Assembly: GCF_900129935.1 (NCBI RefSeq)
Contig: NZ_FQXJ01000034.1
Span: 1 to 34,352 of the forward strand
DNA length: 34,352 bases
Origin: Desulfosporosinus lacus DSM 15449
Lineage (GTDB): Bacteria; Bacillota; Desulfitobacteriia; Desulfitobacteriales; Desulfitobacteriaceae
Direction of reading: 5' to 3'
Shown here: piece after piece, positions 1 to 8,509 of the stretch
How the letters are laid out: every line of letters begins with the position of its first letter
How positions within the stretch are numbered: position 1 is the first letter of the stretch
Notes under the pieces: generated by a model
What the model was told of the DNA's origin: nothing
What the model saw: the letters and a program-made list of their open reading frames with translations, nothing else
Database searches by the model: none
Made by a program: the position numbers and the translations under genes

Positions 1-445
1 CTTGCGAGACCGTGCAAGACTTTATCACGCCATCAAATGTTCTATGTTGTTTGATCCTTACCCTTGTTTTAAGTTTCGGAAGTTTGATGTAACCATTATC
101 AATCCTAACTGTACCTTTTTGATTGTTCGTGGTGTAGCTTTTGTCATGGGTCTTTTTCTTGAAGTTAGGGAATCCTACGTTTGGATCACGAAAGAAATGA
201 CCGTATGCAGCTTGCAAATCGAGTTGAGCATTGGCTAATGCCAAGCTATCAACTTCCTTGAGCCAAGGGAACTCGTCTTTGTATTGTGCCGGAGTATTTT
301 TGAGCATTTCATGGGTCTGTTCATAATGGGCAATCTTGTCTCCAAGCATGCGATTGTATATGAATCTAGTGCATCCAAAGGTTCTTGCGAAATAGATTCG
401 CTGTTCTTGATTAGGATATATACGGTACTTGAAACCTTTCAACAT
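1..445 (-). CDS. tnpB: RNA-guided endonuclease TnpB (IS200/IS605 OrfB), N-terminal part, cut by window edge
   Basis: The minus strand reads from an ATG at 445 to the window edge without a stop, about 148 codons. The start MLKGFKYRIYPNQEQ, followed by FGCTRFIYN and later FPNFKKK, is the N-terminal helix-turn-helix and wedge region typical of IS200/IS605 TnpB. The start is supported by a GGAGGTG ribosome site 7-9 bases upstream. Catalytic RuvC residues and the zinc finger would lie outside the window, so intactness cannot be judged. Known for the family: TnpB is an RNA-guided nuclease using an omegaRNA from the element's right end. A small divergent ribbon-helix-helix gene lies 75 bases upstream. 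Confidence 0.85.
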   Translation of the reverse strand, partial: MLKGFKYRIYPNQEQRIYFARTFGCTRFIYNRMLGDKIAHYEQTHEMLKNTPAQYKDEFPWLKEVDSLALANAQLDLQAAYGHFFRDPNVGFPNFKKKTHDKSYTTNNQKGTVRIDNGYIKLPKLKTRVRIKQHRTFDGVIKSCTVSQ

Positions 446-520
446 TGTACTTTCACCTCCTGTTTGCTATAATACCATTGTATACGTTTATACGTTCATG
501 ACAAGAGGGAGAATGAGGCA

Positions 521-676
521 ATGCGAAAGAAATTTACTACAATGTTTGAGGAAAGTATCATAGAACGTCTAAAGATACAGGCAATATTAGAGAAAACAGA
601 CGTTAGTAAGATATTGGAGAAGTTAGCTATAGAGTATCTGGCGAAGAACGAAGGTCGCGATTCATCCCCCACCTAA
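521..676 (+). CDS. Small ribbon-helix-helix-like protein divergent from tnpB
   Basis: This 51-codon frame starts MRKKFTTMFEESIIERLK and ends in SSPT. A short beta-strand (KKFTTMF) followed by two predicted helices (residues 9-22 and 26-41) fits the ribbon-helix-helix fold of small DNA-binding proteins. It is upstream of the ATG by a purine-rich AGAGGGAGA stretch. It is transcribed away from tnpB, and its stop codon lies inside the hairpin that probably marks the element end. An accessory or regulatory role in the transposable element is an inference. Too short for firm family assignment. Confidence 0.55.
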   Translation: MRKKFTTMFEESIIERLKIQAILEKTDVSKILEKLAIEYLAKNEGRDSSPT

Positions 677-695
677 CGAGGTGGAGAATTCTTGC
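668..695. repeat. Hairpin at probable IS200/IS605-type element end
   Basis: CCACCT, loop AACG, AGGTGG forms a perfect 6-bp hairpin over the stop codon of the ribbon-helix-helix gene, followed by GAGAATTC and a second GGAG/CTCC-type pairing. Subterminal hairpins are the hallmark of IS200/IS605 ends. The exact element boundary is not determined. Confidence 0.45.
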
Positions 696-755
696 TCCAC
701 ACAGGTTAAAATTTTCTTTTCTAAAGCTTATTCGATTATAGAAGTTCTTATAATC

Positions 756-801
756 ATAACTCCCCCAAGAGTAATATGATAAGTGCTCTAGGGGGAGTTA
801 T
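756..801 (-). terminator. Terminator-like hairpin downstream of the YgjP-type gene
   Basis: Arms ATAACTCCCCCAAGAG (756-771) and CTCTAGGGGGAGTTAT (786-801) pair almost completely around a 14-base loop. It lies 23 bases past the stop of the minus-strand metallopeptidase gene. The U-tract on the minus side is weak, so efficiency is uncertain. Confidence 0.5.
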
Positions 802-823
802 ACGTTGTTCTTGGTTTTGGTCA

Positions 824-1540
824 TCACAGTCTTAAATTTTGCCCATGATCCTTAAACCACTTTCTCCAATCTGCGTATTCCGGCATAAACTCTGCAACCC
901 TCTGCCAAAACTGCTTAGAATGATTGAGATGGGTTAAATGGGCCAGCTCATGAATAACAATGTAATCCATCGCTGGATCAGGGGCCATAATAATACGCCA
1001 ATTCAAATTAAGATTACCCTTACTTGAACAACTCCCCCATCTTGTCTTCTGTTCCTTAAGTCGAAATGTTTGGAAGGAAACCTGCATTCTCTTGGCCTGT
1101 TCATCAAGTTTGTCCTGCAGAATCTTGCGCGCTTGCGCTTTATACCATAACTTGAGAGCTTCCATGATATTGAACGCACAGTCCTGTTCTGGTAAATCCA
1201 TAGGCAAGTTGACCACGAGCGAATGACCCTCCAGAAAAACTCTAATCAATTTACGTGGATACCTTATGATTTTTAACTCAATGGTATTTCCACGATATAA
1301 AAACTGTTCACCATCGATATATCTTGCGGGGCCTTTCATCGCATCTTGCTTCACAAGCCAATGCTTTAAAATCCACTCCTGCTTGGCACTTAGTAAGTCT
1401 TTCAGTTGCTTGGCAGACACATTTTTGGGCGCTGAAATGCGAACGCGATCTTCAAGAATGCTCAGTGTTATTCTCCGATAACGAGTACTCCTTCGTTCCT
1501 CATAAGGAATAGTATGATCTCTTATAGTCAGGTGCTCCAT
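824..1540 (-). CDS. YgjP/SprT-like zinc metallopeptidase (DUF45, M48-type)
   Basis: 238-residue soluble protein. The C-terminal part has the zinc-peptidase motif HELAH at residues 197-201 in the context YIVIHELAHLTHLNHS, with a further His (about 207) likely as third ligand. The upstream KTRWGSCSSKGNLNLNWR segment and the ending WRKWFKDHG are hallmark features of the YgjP-like family, usually 230-250 residues. Substrates are not known for the family. It is a single gene flanked by hairpins at 756-801 and 1635-1680. Confidence 0.88.
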   Translation of the reverse strand: MEHLTIRDHTIPYEERRSTRYRRITLSILEDRVRISAPKNVSAKQLKDLLSAKQEWILKHWLVKQDAMKGPARYIDGEQFLYRGNTIELKIIRYPRKLIRVFLEGHSLVVNLPMDLPEQDCAFNIMEALKLWYKAQARKILQDKLDEQAKRMQVSFQTFRLKEQKTRWGSCSSKGNLNLNWRIIMAPDPAMDYIVIHELAHLTHLNHSKQFWQRVAEFMPEYADWRKWFKDHGQNLRL

Positions 1541-1634
1541 TAGTGGTTCTCCCTTACTGAATATGGCCTTTTCAAATTTTACACTAGCTTAATCCTTTGT
1601 TGATGTCAATACGCTCCATAATAGTCTTACATAT

Positions 1635-1680
1635 AAGTAACCCTCAAAGTGATCCTACCTAATCACTTTGAGGGTTACTT
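1635..1680. terminator. Perfect 19-bp hairpin between two minus-strand genes
   Basis: The arms 1635-1653 and 1662-1680 (core GTAACCCTCAAAGTGAT and its complement) pair perfectly around an 8-base loop CCTACCTA. The hairpin lies 26 bases beyond the stop of the CZB chemoreceptor gene. Both flanks are T/A-rich but lack a clean T-run, so it is probably a terminator, possibly bidirectional. Confidence 0.6.
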
Positions 1681-1705
1681 TGTATTCATCATACAAGTTT
1701 AGCAA

Positions 1706-3133
1706 TCAATCTCTACATTCAGATTGAAGTTGATTTAAGATGTCAACAACTTCTTGAGATGCCTGGGTCATTTGCGCAAGAATTTGTTCTGCTTTTGCAG
1801 AATTTCCTTCTTCGAAAGCTGCAGCTGCTTGGCGGGCTAACTCATGGACTTGTTTATGGGGGACTTTAAGATTATTTATTGCAGGTAAATCGGCGCATTT
1901 ATTGTTTGCTAGATTATCTACCCATTTTCCCAGACGGCAATCATGATGATTACCAACTTCACTAGACTTAATGCTTTCAAAGCCCAATATCATGTTGTAT
2001 ATCCGCCAAGTCCAGAGCAGATGGTCCGTCTTGTAGAGTTCTAACGCTTGGAAAATATCCATTTCAGGGACTCTCTGAATCTGCTCAATTCTGATGTTTT
2101 GCAGATCTCGACTGAGGTTATAAATCCCCTGGCCTGTAAGCATAGCGATATCATTGATATTCTCCGAAGCCTGGGACACCGTACCAATACTCCTTGAAGA
2201 TTCCTCGCTTGCAGCACTTTGTTCCTCGCTTCCAGCTGCAATATTATGAATGTCATGAGCAACCGACTCGAAATTTCGAATAATTTGTTGCAGGGACTCG
2301 GCAGCCTCTTGCATCACAGACTTTCCACTCTGCATTGTCTGACTAAGTGACGTAATCTTTTTTGTTGTTTCTACTGAATTATGGCTTAAGTCAGTAATTT
2401 TATGACTAATATCGGAAACTGATTCTTTCGTATACTCCGCTAATTTACGCACTTCATCTGCAACGACTGCAAAGCCTCGGCCATGTTCTGCCGCCCGAGC
2501 TGCCTCAATGGCCGCATTGAGAGCTAACAGGTTAGTTTGGTCCGCAACTCCTGATATCACACCCACAATTTGCTCTATCTCCTGCATTGAACTCATAACT
2601 TCCTGAACTTGCTGACTAACTTTTTCAAATTCATCAAAGGAATGCTCCACAAATTGGATAGCCTGTTCAATTTTTTGTCCTCCAGAAACTGCAGCCTTGG
2701 TTGATTCCTCTACAAATCCTGATGAATTGGTTGCTGATACGGCAACCTCACTGGCGGCAGCACCTAATTCTTCGGCCTGCGCCGAAAGATTCCCCAGTTG
2801 CATGGTCTGTTCATGAATTTGTTTTAGCATCTGGCGAATCGACGTCATACTAGTGAGGTCTTGCACTGCTCTATCAAGATTTTTTAATGTGAGCTTTGCC
2901 GAGTCTTGTTGCTCGGAGATAACACGGTTCAAAATTTCAACAGCCGGATATAAAGGACTTGAAGTATGGAGGTCGATATCGATCTTGTGTGTGAAATCCC
3001 ACCCTTTTAAACACTGATATAACTTTTCATAATCTGACTTTTCGTCACCTATCGAAGATTCCTTTGATATTTTTTTAGAGAATAATATTTCATTCACGTC
3101 CCTTAACTTTGTAATTTTAAAATAATTACGCAA
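1706..3133 (-). CDS. Soluble methyl-accepting chemotaxis protein with C-terminal CZB zinc-binding domain
   Basis: 475 residues without any membrane segment, so a cytoplasmic chemoreceptor. The signalling hairpin is clear ([19 protein letters not shown], then [16 protein letters not shown]), flanked by long coiled coils from about residue 90 to 350. The last ~115 residues match the chemoreceptor zinc-binding domain: [17 protein letters not shown] and PHKQVHELA supply the His-Cys-His-His type zinc ligands. CZB domains sense zinc/oxidants in studied receptors; the ligand here is inferred only. The listed start is a TTG with a weak ribosome site; an in-frame GTG 12 codons later after AAGG is an alternative. 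Monocistronic, ending before a 19-bp hairpin. Confidence 0.9.
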   Translation of the reverse strand: MRNYFKITKLRDVNEILFSKKISKESSIGDEKSDYEKLYQCLKGWDFTHKIDIDLHTSSPLYPAVEILNRVISEQQDSAKLTLKNLDRAVQDLTSMTSIRQMLKQIHEQTMQLGNLSAQAEELGAAASEVAVSATNSSGFVEESTKAAVSGGQKIEQAIQFVEHSFDEFEKVSQQVQEVMSSMQEIEQIVGVISGVADQTNLLALNAAIEAARAAEHGRGFAVVADEVRKLAEYTKESVSDISHKITDLSHNSVETTKKITSLSQTMQSGKSVMQEAAESLQQIIRNFESVAHDIHNIAAGSEEQSAASEESSRSIGTVSQASENINDIAMLTGQGIYNLSRDLQNIRIEQIQRVPEMDIFQALELYKTDHLLWTWRIYNMILGFESIKSSEVGNHHDCRLGKWVDNLANNKCADLPAINNLKVPHKQVHELARQAAAAFEEGNSAKAEQILAQMTQASQEVVDILNQLQSECRD

Positions 3134-3254
3134 ATTTTTTCTTAATTATAGCATGATTTTTATCTTTCTAAACTTATTTACGTTTTTATTCTTACTGTTA
3201 TTATAGGTTTAATGAATCCTGAATTCTATGATCCATCATAGATATATTTTTTAT

Positions 3255-3300
3255 GAAAAAAAGCAGATTATCTATCATTTATGGATAGATAATCTGCTCA
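3255..3300 (-). terminator. Intrinsic terminator of the Cache chemoreceptor gene
   Basis: Arms AGCAGATTATCTATC (3262-3276) and GATAGATAATCTGCT (3284-3298) are fully complementary with a 7-base loop. On the minus strand the stem is followed at once by seven Ts, a textbook rho-independent terminator about 95 bases past the chemoreceptor stop. Confidence 0.85.
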
Positions 3301-3392
3301 ATTGACATAAAGTCTGTGCCTTAAAAACTAATAAATATTCAAGCACTTAATATTAGGCTAACTTTAGAACCATAGTCGATAGGCTATTTTTT

Positions 3393-5090
3393 TTAAAACC
3401 TAAACTTGGAAATTTCTTCTTGTAACTTTTCGGTACTTTTCTTCGAGCTATTTGTTAATTCTAAAATACTATTGGATTTTAGTGTGATATCTGTGGCCTC
3501 TTGAGCAATATTTGTCGTTGCCCCAGCTCCCTCATAAGCTGCCTTGGAAACTCCATCAATCGTCAAGAAAACCTCTTTCATCGAAGCTAAAATTTCTTCT
3601 GAAGCAGAGCTAAACTCCGCAACGAGATCATCTACAAACTTTGCATCTTCATTATACCTGTCCGCAACATTGAGCATTGTACTATAATCGTCATGAACAT
3701 CTGCCGACACAAATTGGAGCAATCTATTGGCACTGTTAGTAAGACCATCCACCGCACTAATAACCTTGACTGTAATATCTTGTATCTTAATGACAGTATC
3801 TTTGGACTGCTCGGCGAGTTTTCTGATTTCTTCCGAAACTACTGAAAAACCTTTTCCTGCTTCTCCCGCTCTGGCCGCTTCTATTGCCGCATTTAAGGCT
3901 AGAAGGTTAGTTTGTGCGGTTATTTGCATTATGGATTCAGATAAAATGCTAATCTGGTTAACTATTTTTGAATTTTCGATAGCTATTTCAAGTTCATCCT
4001 TAGTCCCTAAGAAAATGTCGAAGGCCTTTTTCTGTGCTACATTAACCATTTCTTTCGTTTGTGATGCTCTATTATTAATCTTCAAGACTTCTAATGCACC
4101 ACTTTGAGCACTTTTAGCTAATGATTCAACAGTTTTCTCTATTTCTTGAGCAGTAGCTGTCATTTCTTCTGCTGAAGCTGCAGTTTCTTCCATACCCGCA
4201 GACAATTCTTCAGTGCTTGCAGATACATCTTCTAAACCCGAATTTAGAGCATTTACATTTTCCGAAACACTGCTTACCACAACTTCTATATTTTTCGCTT
4301 CACTTTGTACATTCATTATCATATTTTTAATGTTTTGTATCGTACTATTCAGTCCATCTGCAATTTCTTTAATTTCATCGTTTGAAGTTACCTCACAGGT
4401 ATTTGTTAAATCTCCTGAAGAAATTTTGGTTAGGGAACTATGAATTCTCGCAATGTTTTTAGAGATACTTCTAACAAGGAGCACCGAAATAATAATTCCT
4501 AATATAATGGCAACTATGGAAAACGTGGCAATAGAAATAATAATTTTGTTTACTTGGGCTGCTACACTGCCTTTTTCTACTCCAACAAAAAAAGCGCCAA
4601 TTGTCTTGCCATTGGAGTCTTTAATCGGAGTATACTTTGTTTGATAAAGCTTATCTGTTACAATCGCATCCCCTTCAAAGATTTCTCCTTGTTTTATGAC
4701 CTTATTTGCCACTTGTTCAGACATTTTAGTACCCGTCGCTCTTTTCCCATCTATCATAACATTAGTAGCAATTCTTGTATCATATAGAAAAATGGTGCTA
4801 ATGGAGTCCGTATCACTTTTTATCGCATCTACCAACTCGTTATCATCATTTATTATTTTCGTCCCTTTTAAGAGTTTATCTCCATCAGTTTGCCACTCAC
4901 CTGGATACTTTTCATCCAGTAGTCTGTAACCGCTCTTTGAACTGCTTTGAATTTGTTGACTCACATTTCTTTCTACCATATCATTAACTCTATAATAGAC
5001 ATCTGATAAAATAGCAACGGTTAGAAATATTAGCAAAGAACTTACGGTTAAAATAATTTTAGCATTAAATTTCAAATTAACTCTTTTCAT
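3393..5090 (-). CDS. Transmembrane methyl-accepting chemotaxis protein (single Cache, HAMP, MA)
   Basis: 565 residues. Membrane segment 1 is at about 12-34, an extracellular sensor of about 150 residues follows, and segment 2 is at about 184-207. The sensor ends with [20 protein letters not shown], typical of single-Cache domains that bind small organic ligands. A HAMP linker follows TM2 ([22 protein letters not shown]), then a long MA domain with tip [20 protein letters not shown] and [11 protein letters not shown]. It signals to CheA/CheW, none of which are in the window. The start is supported by AAGGAAGATGAG upstream. A palindrome sits just before the gene. The ligand cannot be deduced. 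Confidence 0.93.
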   Translation of the reverse strand: MKRVNLKFNAKIILTVSSLLIFLTVAILSDVYYRVNDMVERNVSQQIQSSSKSGYRLLDEKYPGEWQTDGDKLLKGTKIINDDNELVDAIKSDTDSISTIFLYDTRIATNVMIDGKRATGTKMSEQVANKVIKQGEIFEGDAIVTDKLYQTKYTPIKDSNGKTIGAFFVGVEKGSVAAQVNKIIISIATFSIVAIILGIIISVLLVRSISKNIARIHSSLTKISSGDLTNTCEVTSNDEIKEIADGLNSTIQNIKNMIMNVQSEAKNIEVVVSSVSENVNALNSGLEDVSASTEELSAGMEETAASAEEMTATAQEIEKTVESLAKSAQSGALEVLKINNRASQTKEMVNVAQKKAFDIFLGTKDELEIAIENSKIVNQISILSESIMQITAQTNLLALNAAIEAARAGEAGKGFSVVSEEIRKLAEQSKDTVIKIQDITVKVISAVDGLTNSANRLLQFVSADVHDDYSTMLNVADRYNEDAKFVDDLVAEFSSASEEILASMKEVFLTIDGVSKAAYEGAGATTNIAQEATDITLKSNSILELTNSSKKSTEKLQEEISKFRF

Positions 5091-5111
5091 AACTCATCTT
5101 CCTTTTTAAAG

Positions 5112-5130
5112 GTAAAGCAAAATGCTTTAC
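5112..5130. promoter_or_regulatory. Operator-like palindrome in the 5' region of the Cache chemoreceptor gene
   Basis: GTAAAGCA and TGCTTTAC, spaced by AAA, form a perfect 8-bp dyad 22 bases upstream of the chemoreceptor start. A TATAAT hexamer on the minus strand (5131-5136) directly abuts it, so the dyad would cover the transcription start. Role as an operator is inferred. Confidence 0.4.
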
Positions 5131-5159
5131 ATTATAATTATAAAAAATATCTATAAAAA

Positions 5160-5190
5160 ATTAAGAATAGAATTTTATTCTATTCTTAAT
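5160..5190 (-). terminator. Intrinsic terminator downstream of the PAS regulator gene
   Basis: ATTAAGAATAGAA (5160-5172) pairs with TTCTATTCTTAAT (5178-5190) around a 5-base loop. On the minus strand the stem is followed by TTTTTT. It is about 190 bases after the regulator's stop and just upstream of the chemoreceptor promoter region, insulating the two genes. Confidence 0.75.
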
Positions 5191-5379
5191 TATATCGTGA
5201 AAAAATTCATCATATTTTCGGATTTCACTATCAATTTAAATAAAATTCTCTTACTATATTATAAATTTAATCAAACCTCTTTTCTATATCCTTCGTGGAT
5301 ATCACTTTCAACAAATAAATACGTATTCTTATCTTTTGTGGGTATCTTTTGTGGGTATCATTTCTGTATCTACCTTATT

Positions 5380-7350
5380 TTATCTAGGTGTTGGATTACT
5401 AAGCATCAATTTGTGTAATTTTATGGCAGTAGCAAGTGCTAACCTGACATCAACATTATCGAGGGACACGCCTAGGATCTTTTCTAAGCGTTGTTTGCGA
5501 AAAAACAACGTCTTATAATGAATAAATAACTTATTCGCAGCATCTTTTAGGTTATTATTTTGCAGAATCTCTTCTAGAGTAATTAAAAGGTCTGATCCTT
5601 TTTCTAAGTCGTGTTCAATAAGAGGGCCAACCATTTTCTTAACAAATTCTAAGGAATAGTCTTTTCCGTAAATCAAAGAAAGAATCTGGAAAAGCCCCAC
5701 ATCCTTATGGTGATAGATTCCCCCTTGATCTTGTACTTGACATTGTGCTGATATAAGAGTGTTGCTTGCTTCTTGATAACTATTCTTTATACTGCTGGCA
5801 CCACAATGGATATCACTTATTCCTATTATAATATCAAAATTCAGTTTTTCTCTGCTAATTATCTCCTTAAGTTCAGACGCTGCTTTCATACTTTTTTCCC
5901 AAGATTCCTGTGAATTTCCGTCCTGACACAATACCCCTATTTTATCTCGATTATCCCAGACAATATAGTTTGTATGAGTACTTATAAGATAGAGTATTTG
6001 ATTCATTTGACTCTTTGAGAGTTTAGAATTTTGGCCGTTTTTATTTTTTACATTAGATTCTTGGAAATCAATTAAGCAACAGTATAACGGAGTATCGAAA
6101 TTAATCCCAATTTCTTTGGCCATTATGAGTGTTTTTTCATTGCCAATTATCAGGCCACTAAGAATGTCATTTATAAAATCGCTTTTTCGTTGCAATTCAT
6201 ATGTGAATTTAAGTATTTGATCAACTTCAAGACGCCCCGTAATATCAGATATGACTACAACGACAGTCCTCTTCCCGTTTATCCGGTATTGCATCGGACC
6301 TACACGCCCTTCAACATAGCGTTTCTCAGACCCAAAATACATTTCTCGAATCATCGTTTTATTCTCGCCGGTTGCTACGACATTTCTGACATCTTCCAGC
6401 ATCAAATCTGCAAGATCTTGAGGAAACAATTGATGAAATGTCATTCCCTGCATTTTTATACTCGGCTCCATTTGCTCTCCACTGTTTCCAAACACCTCTA
6501 TATAGCGACCATCTTCGTCAACGATGGCACTGGCATCAGGAACAGCTTGAGCAAAGTCCCTTAGCTTATTTTCGCTTTCTAATATTCGACTCTCTGTTTC
6601 TTTCATTTTGGTAATATCAGTCATGGCTCCGACTGCCCGTACTGGTTGCCCTTTTTCATTGTGGATGATTTTCCCTGTGGCATTGACCCATCGGTACGAA
6701 CCATCTTTGTGACGCATACGGTGCTCGACTTCATATTGATCGGTCTTTCCATCCCTGCTTTGTTGTACTGCCAGAGTAATTTTCTCCTTATCTTGGGGAT
6801 GCCAACGACTTTGCCACTCTTTTGCTCCACCAGTTAGCTCATGTTCTTCATAACCAAGAATCCCTTTCCATTGTTTATCCATATAGGCGGAATCGTTAAT
6901 CATATCGTAATCCCAAATCCCTGATTTTGTACTAGAGAGAACCAGTTCTAAACGATCACGGTTCTCCCTCAGTTCTTTTTCAACCTGCAATCTTTCCGTT
7001 ACATCTACAATTGATAAAATAATATGTTTTTTTCCTTCTAAATTAATGATTCGTGAAGAGATTTCTACATCTCGAATTTCACTGCTTTTGAGTCTATGTT
7101 TGCTAATCAAGGTTTTAGGCCTGCTCATATCCTTCATCCACTCAGAGATTATTGACGGCTCCCCTAGGTCTAGGTTAAATATCTTCAGCCTCAGGAATTC
7201 GTTAGTGGTATAACCATAATAATCAATCGCGGTTTGGTTCACTTCTGCAATGTCCCCTGTATCTATATCTATAATAATCATAGCCGTCGGACTAAAGAAA
7301 TAAATTTCTTGGTATTTATCCATGCTATAATGCTCAATTCTCTTAGGCAT
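5380..7350 (-). CDS. Triple-PAS transcriptional regulator with CdaR GGDEF-like and PucR-type HTH domains
   Basis: 656 residues, no membrane segment. Order: PAS1 (about 10-118, ending VDVTERLQ), PAS2 with PAC (about 130-250, HRMRHKDGSYRWVNATGKI), PAS3 (about 262-375, ending ISDITGRLEV), a degenerate nucleotide-cyclase-like CdaR domain (about 400-580, with IGISDIHCGASSIKNSYQEA), and a C-terminal PucR-type helix-turn-helix (NNNLKDAANKLFIHYKTLFFRKQRLEKILG). CdaR/PucR regulators usually control carboxylic acid or purine use; three PAS domains as input is unusual. The start is preceded by AGAGAGG. No metabolic target gene is adjacent. It stands alone between terminators. Confidence 0.85.
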   Translation of the reverse strand: MPKRIEHYSMDKYQEIYFFSPTAMIIIDIDTGDIAEVNQTAIDYYGYTTNEFLRLKIFNLDLGEPSIISEWMKDMSRPKTLISKHRLKSSEIRDVEISSRIINLEGKKHIILSIVDVTERLQVEKELRENRDRLELVLSSTKSGIWDYDMINDSAYMDKQWKGILGYEEHELTGGAKEWQSRWHPQDKEKITLAVQQSRDGKTDQYEVEHRMRHKDGSYRWVNATGKIIHNEKGQPVRAVGAMTDITKMKETESRILESENKLRDFAQAVPDASAIVDEDGRYIEVFGNSGEQMEPSIKMQGMTFHQLFPQDLADLMLEDVRNVVATGENKTMIREMYFGSEKRYVEGRVGPMQYRINGKRTVVVVISDITGRLEVDQILKFTYELQRKSDFINDILSGLIIGNEKTLIMAKEIGINFDTPLYCCLIDFQESNVKNKNGQNSKLSKSQMNQILYLISTHTNYIVWDNRDKIGVLCQDGNSQESWEKSMKAASELKEIISREKLNFDIIIGISDIHCGASSIKNSYQEASNTLISAQCQVQDQGGIYHHKDVGLFQILSLIYGKDYSLEFVKKMVGPLIEHDLEKGSDLLITLEEILQNNNLKDAANKLFIHYKTLFFRKQRLEKILGVSLDNVDVRLALATAIKLHKLMLSNPTPR

Positions 7351-7672
7351 AAATTAACCTCTCTCATATATATCTCCATATTATTCTATAATTCGACATT
7401 TTTATGAAATTACCTCTTAAGGTTATTATTTGGCCATAGAATTTTCCACAGTATCATTTCTGACTATAGGCCACTAGATCGCTAATATAATCCCCTTTCA
7501 GGTATTCCATGAAATTGAATAAAGATGACTCCTGTTTAATACAGAAATCATCTTCTTTGGTTCAACCGTTTATATGTCCTTTAGACAGCCCATGGCTTGG
7601 CTTGAAGTCAACGCCTTCCCAAGTTCCTATTGGTACGACATCGGTTTTAGCCTACTTATTTATTATTGAAGG
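7351..7672. other. Intergenic stretch with one imperfect hairpin
   Basis: The only structure seen is GATGACTCCTGT (7524-7535) pairing with ACAGAAATCATC (7541-7552), a 12-bp stem with two mismatches. On the minus strand it is followed by TTTATTC, so it may terminate the DUF2695 gene. No gene with a ribosome site was recognised here. Confidence 0.4.
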
Positions 7673-8104
7673 CTATTTACCTATCAATTGGCTCTCGATA
7701 TTGTAAAGAATCTCACAATCACAATTTCCATCATTTTTTTTAAACACCTCAAAGATTTCGTTAATTTTTCCTCTGCTTAATTGCATTTGAGTAAGGATTT
7801 GTTTGCTCAAACGCAGCGTATGGTCACAGTTTAGTCCGGATAGTTTCTCATTTAACCTGTAAAAAAACATCCTGTGAAAGAGTAAACTTAGTAATTCACA
7901 GTCCTTATTTAGGCTTGCTTTCTGTTGATTATAGAGAGAGTCATATTCAAGATTTATCGTTTGTACTCCAGAGACAAGTCTGCGAGTGACTTCTTCTTTT
8001 ATTAGTTTTCGGTCTCTAGAAACCTCTTTGTCTGGGGATAATTGTTCCCTAAGTTCTCTTCGTTTTTCTTTATTAGCAGTTCTTTTAGCGTTACCTAGTG
8101 ACAT
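7673..8104 (-). CDS. DUF2695 domain protein
   Basis: 143 residues. The N-terminal 50 residues are strongly charged (KRTANKEKRRELRE). The C-terminal half carries the DUF2695 signature: NCDHTLRLSKQIL followed by a NDGNCDCEILYNIE ending. The conserved Cys/His residues (CDHT and CDCE) suggest a metal-binding site, but the family has no established function. A GGGAG ribosome site precedes the ATG. It is probably transcribed alone; the next gene leftward lies over 300 bases away. Confidence 0.75.
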   Translation of the reverse strand: MSLGNAKRTANKEKRRELREQLSPDKEVSRDRKLIKEEVTRRLVSGVQTINLEYDSLYNQQKASLNKDCELLSLLFHRMFFYRLNEKLSGLNCDHTLRLSKQILTQMQLSRGKINEIFEVFKKNDGNCDCEILYNIESQLIGK

Positions 8105-8412
8105 GAAATCGCTCCCATTCTATAGTTTATACTAAAAATATAAGCAACTTAATATTGAGAGTAGTTTCGAGGGCCAATATCCTTGCTATGAAGCAAATAA
8201 GATAATTATAACTTAACTTCAGTGTACCTTTACTTTTACCGAAGATTAACGGATTATTCCCTTATTCCTTTATTATTGGCTCTTATTTAGCAAAGAGTAG
8301 GAATTAACCCCTCAACCAAGTGCTTTGTATAACTGTTATTTAACAATTTACTTTCTCTTGAATATTAATTTAAATACAAGCTATAATATCTCACATTAAG
8401 GAGGTATGCCAT
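8105..8412 (+). promoter_or_regulatory. Intergenic region with a sigma-A-type promoter for the short plus-strand ORF
   Basis: TTGAAT (8358-8363) and TATAAT (8382-8387) are 18 bases apart, and a perfect AAGGAGG (8397-8403) follows before the TTG at 8413. The rest of this AT-rich stretch shows nothing else recognisable. Confidence 0.6.
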
Positions 8413-8502
8413 TTGAGAGATAGAGCTGTACAAGGTTTCATCGGAGGAGTATTCGGTGCAATTGTGATGAATATTATTGAACACTGCTGTAAGCTTTCGT
8501 AA
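8413..8502 (+). CDS. 29-residue peptide, probably a truncated membrane-protein gene
   Basis: TTG start, nine bases after a perfect AAGGAGG, encodes 29 residues (starting MRDRAVQGFIGGVFGAIVMN) with one short hydrophobic Gly-rich segment at about 8-21, then HCCKLS and stop. The beginning resembles the N-terminus of larger multi-pass membrane proteins common in related Clostridia, so this may be a remnant kept with its own promoter and ribosome site, or a true small membrane peptide. The family assignment is from memory of sequence style and uncertain. It converges on the exporter gene 7 bases away. Confidence 0.45.
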   Translation: MRDRAVQGFIGGVFGAIVMNIIEHCCKLS

Positions 8503-8509
8503 AGGGCAA

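Noticed and set aside
5330-5355. Tandem 13-mer TATCTTTTGTGGG x2
   Set aside because: Just two copies in intergenic DNA near a gene end; no dyad or known motif, likely replication slippage.
7509-7706. 65-codon plus-strand frame
   Set aside because: No ribosome site or recognisable product and it runs antisense into the DUF2695 gene.
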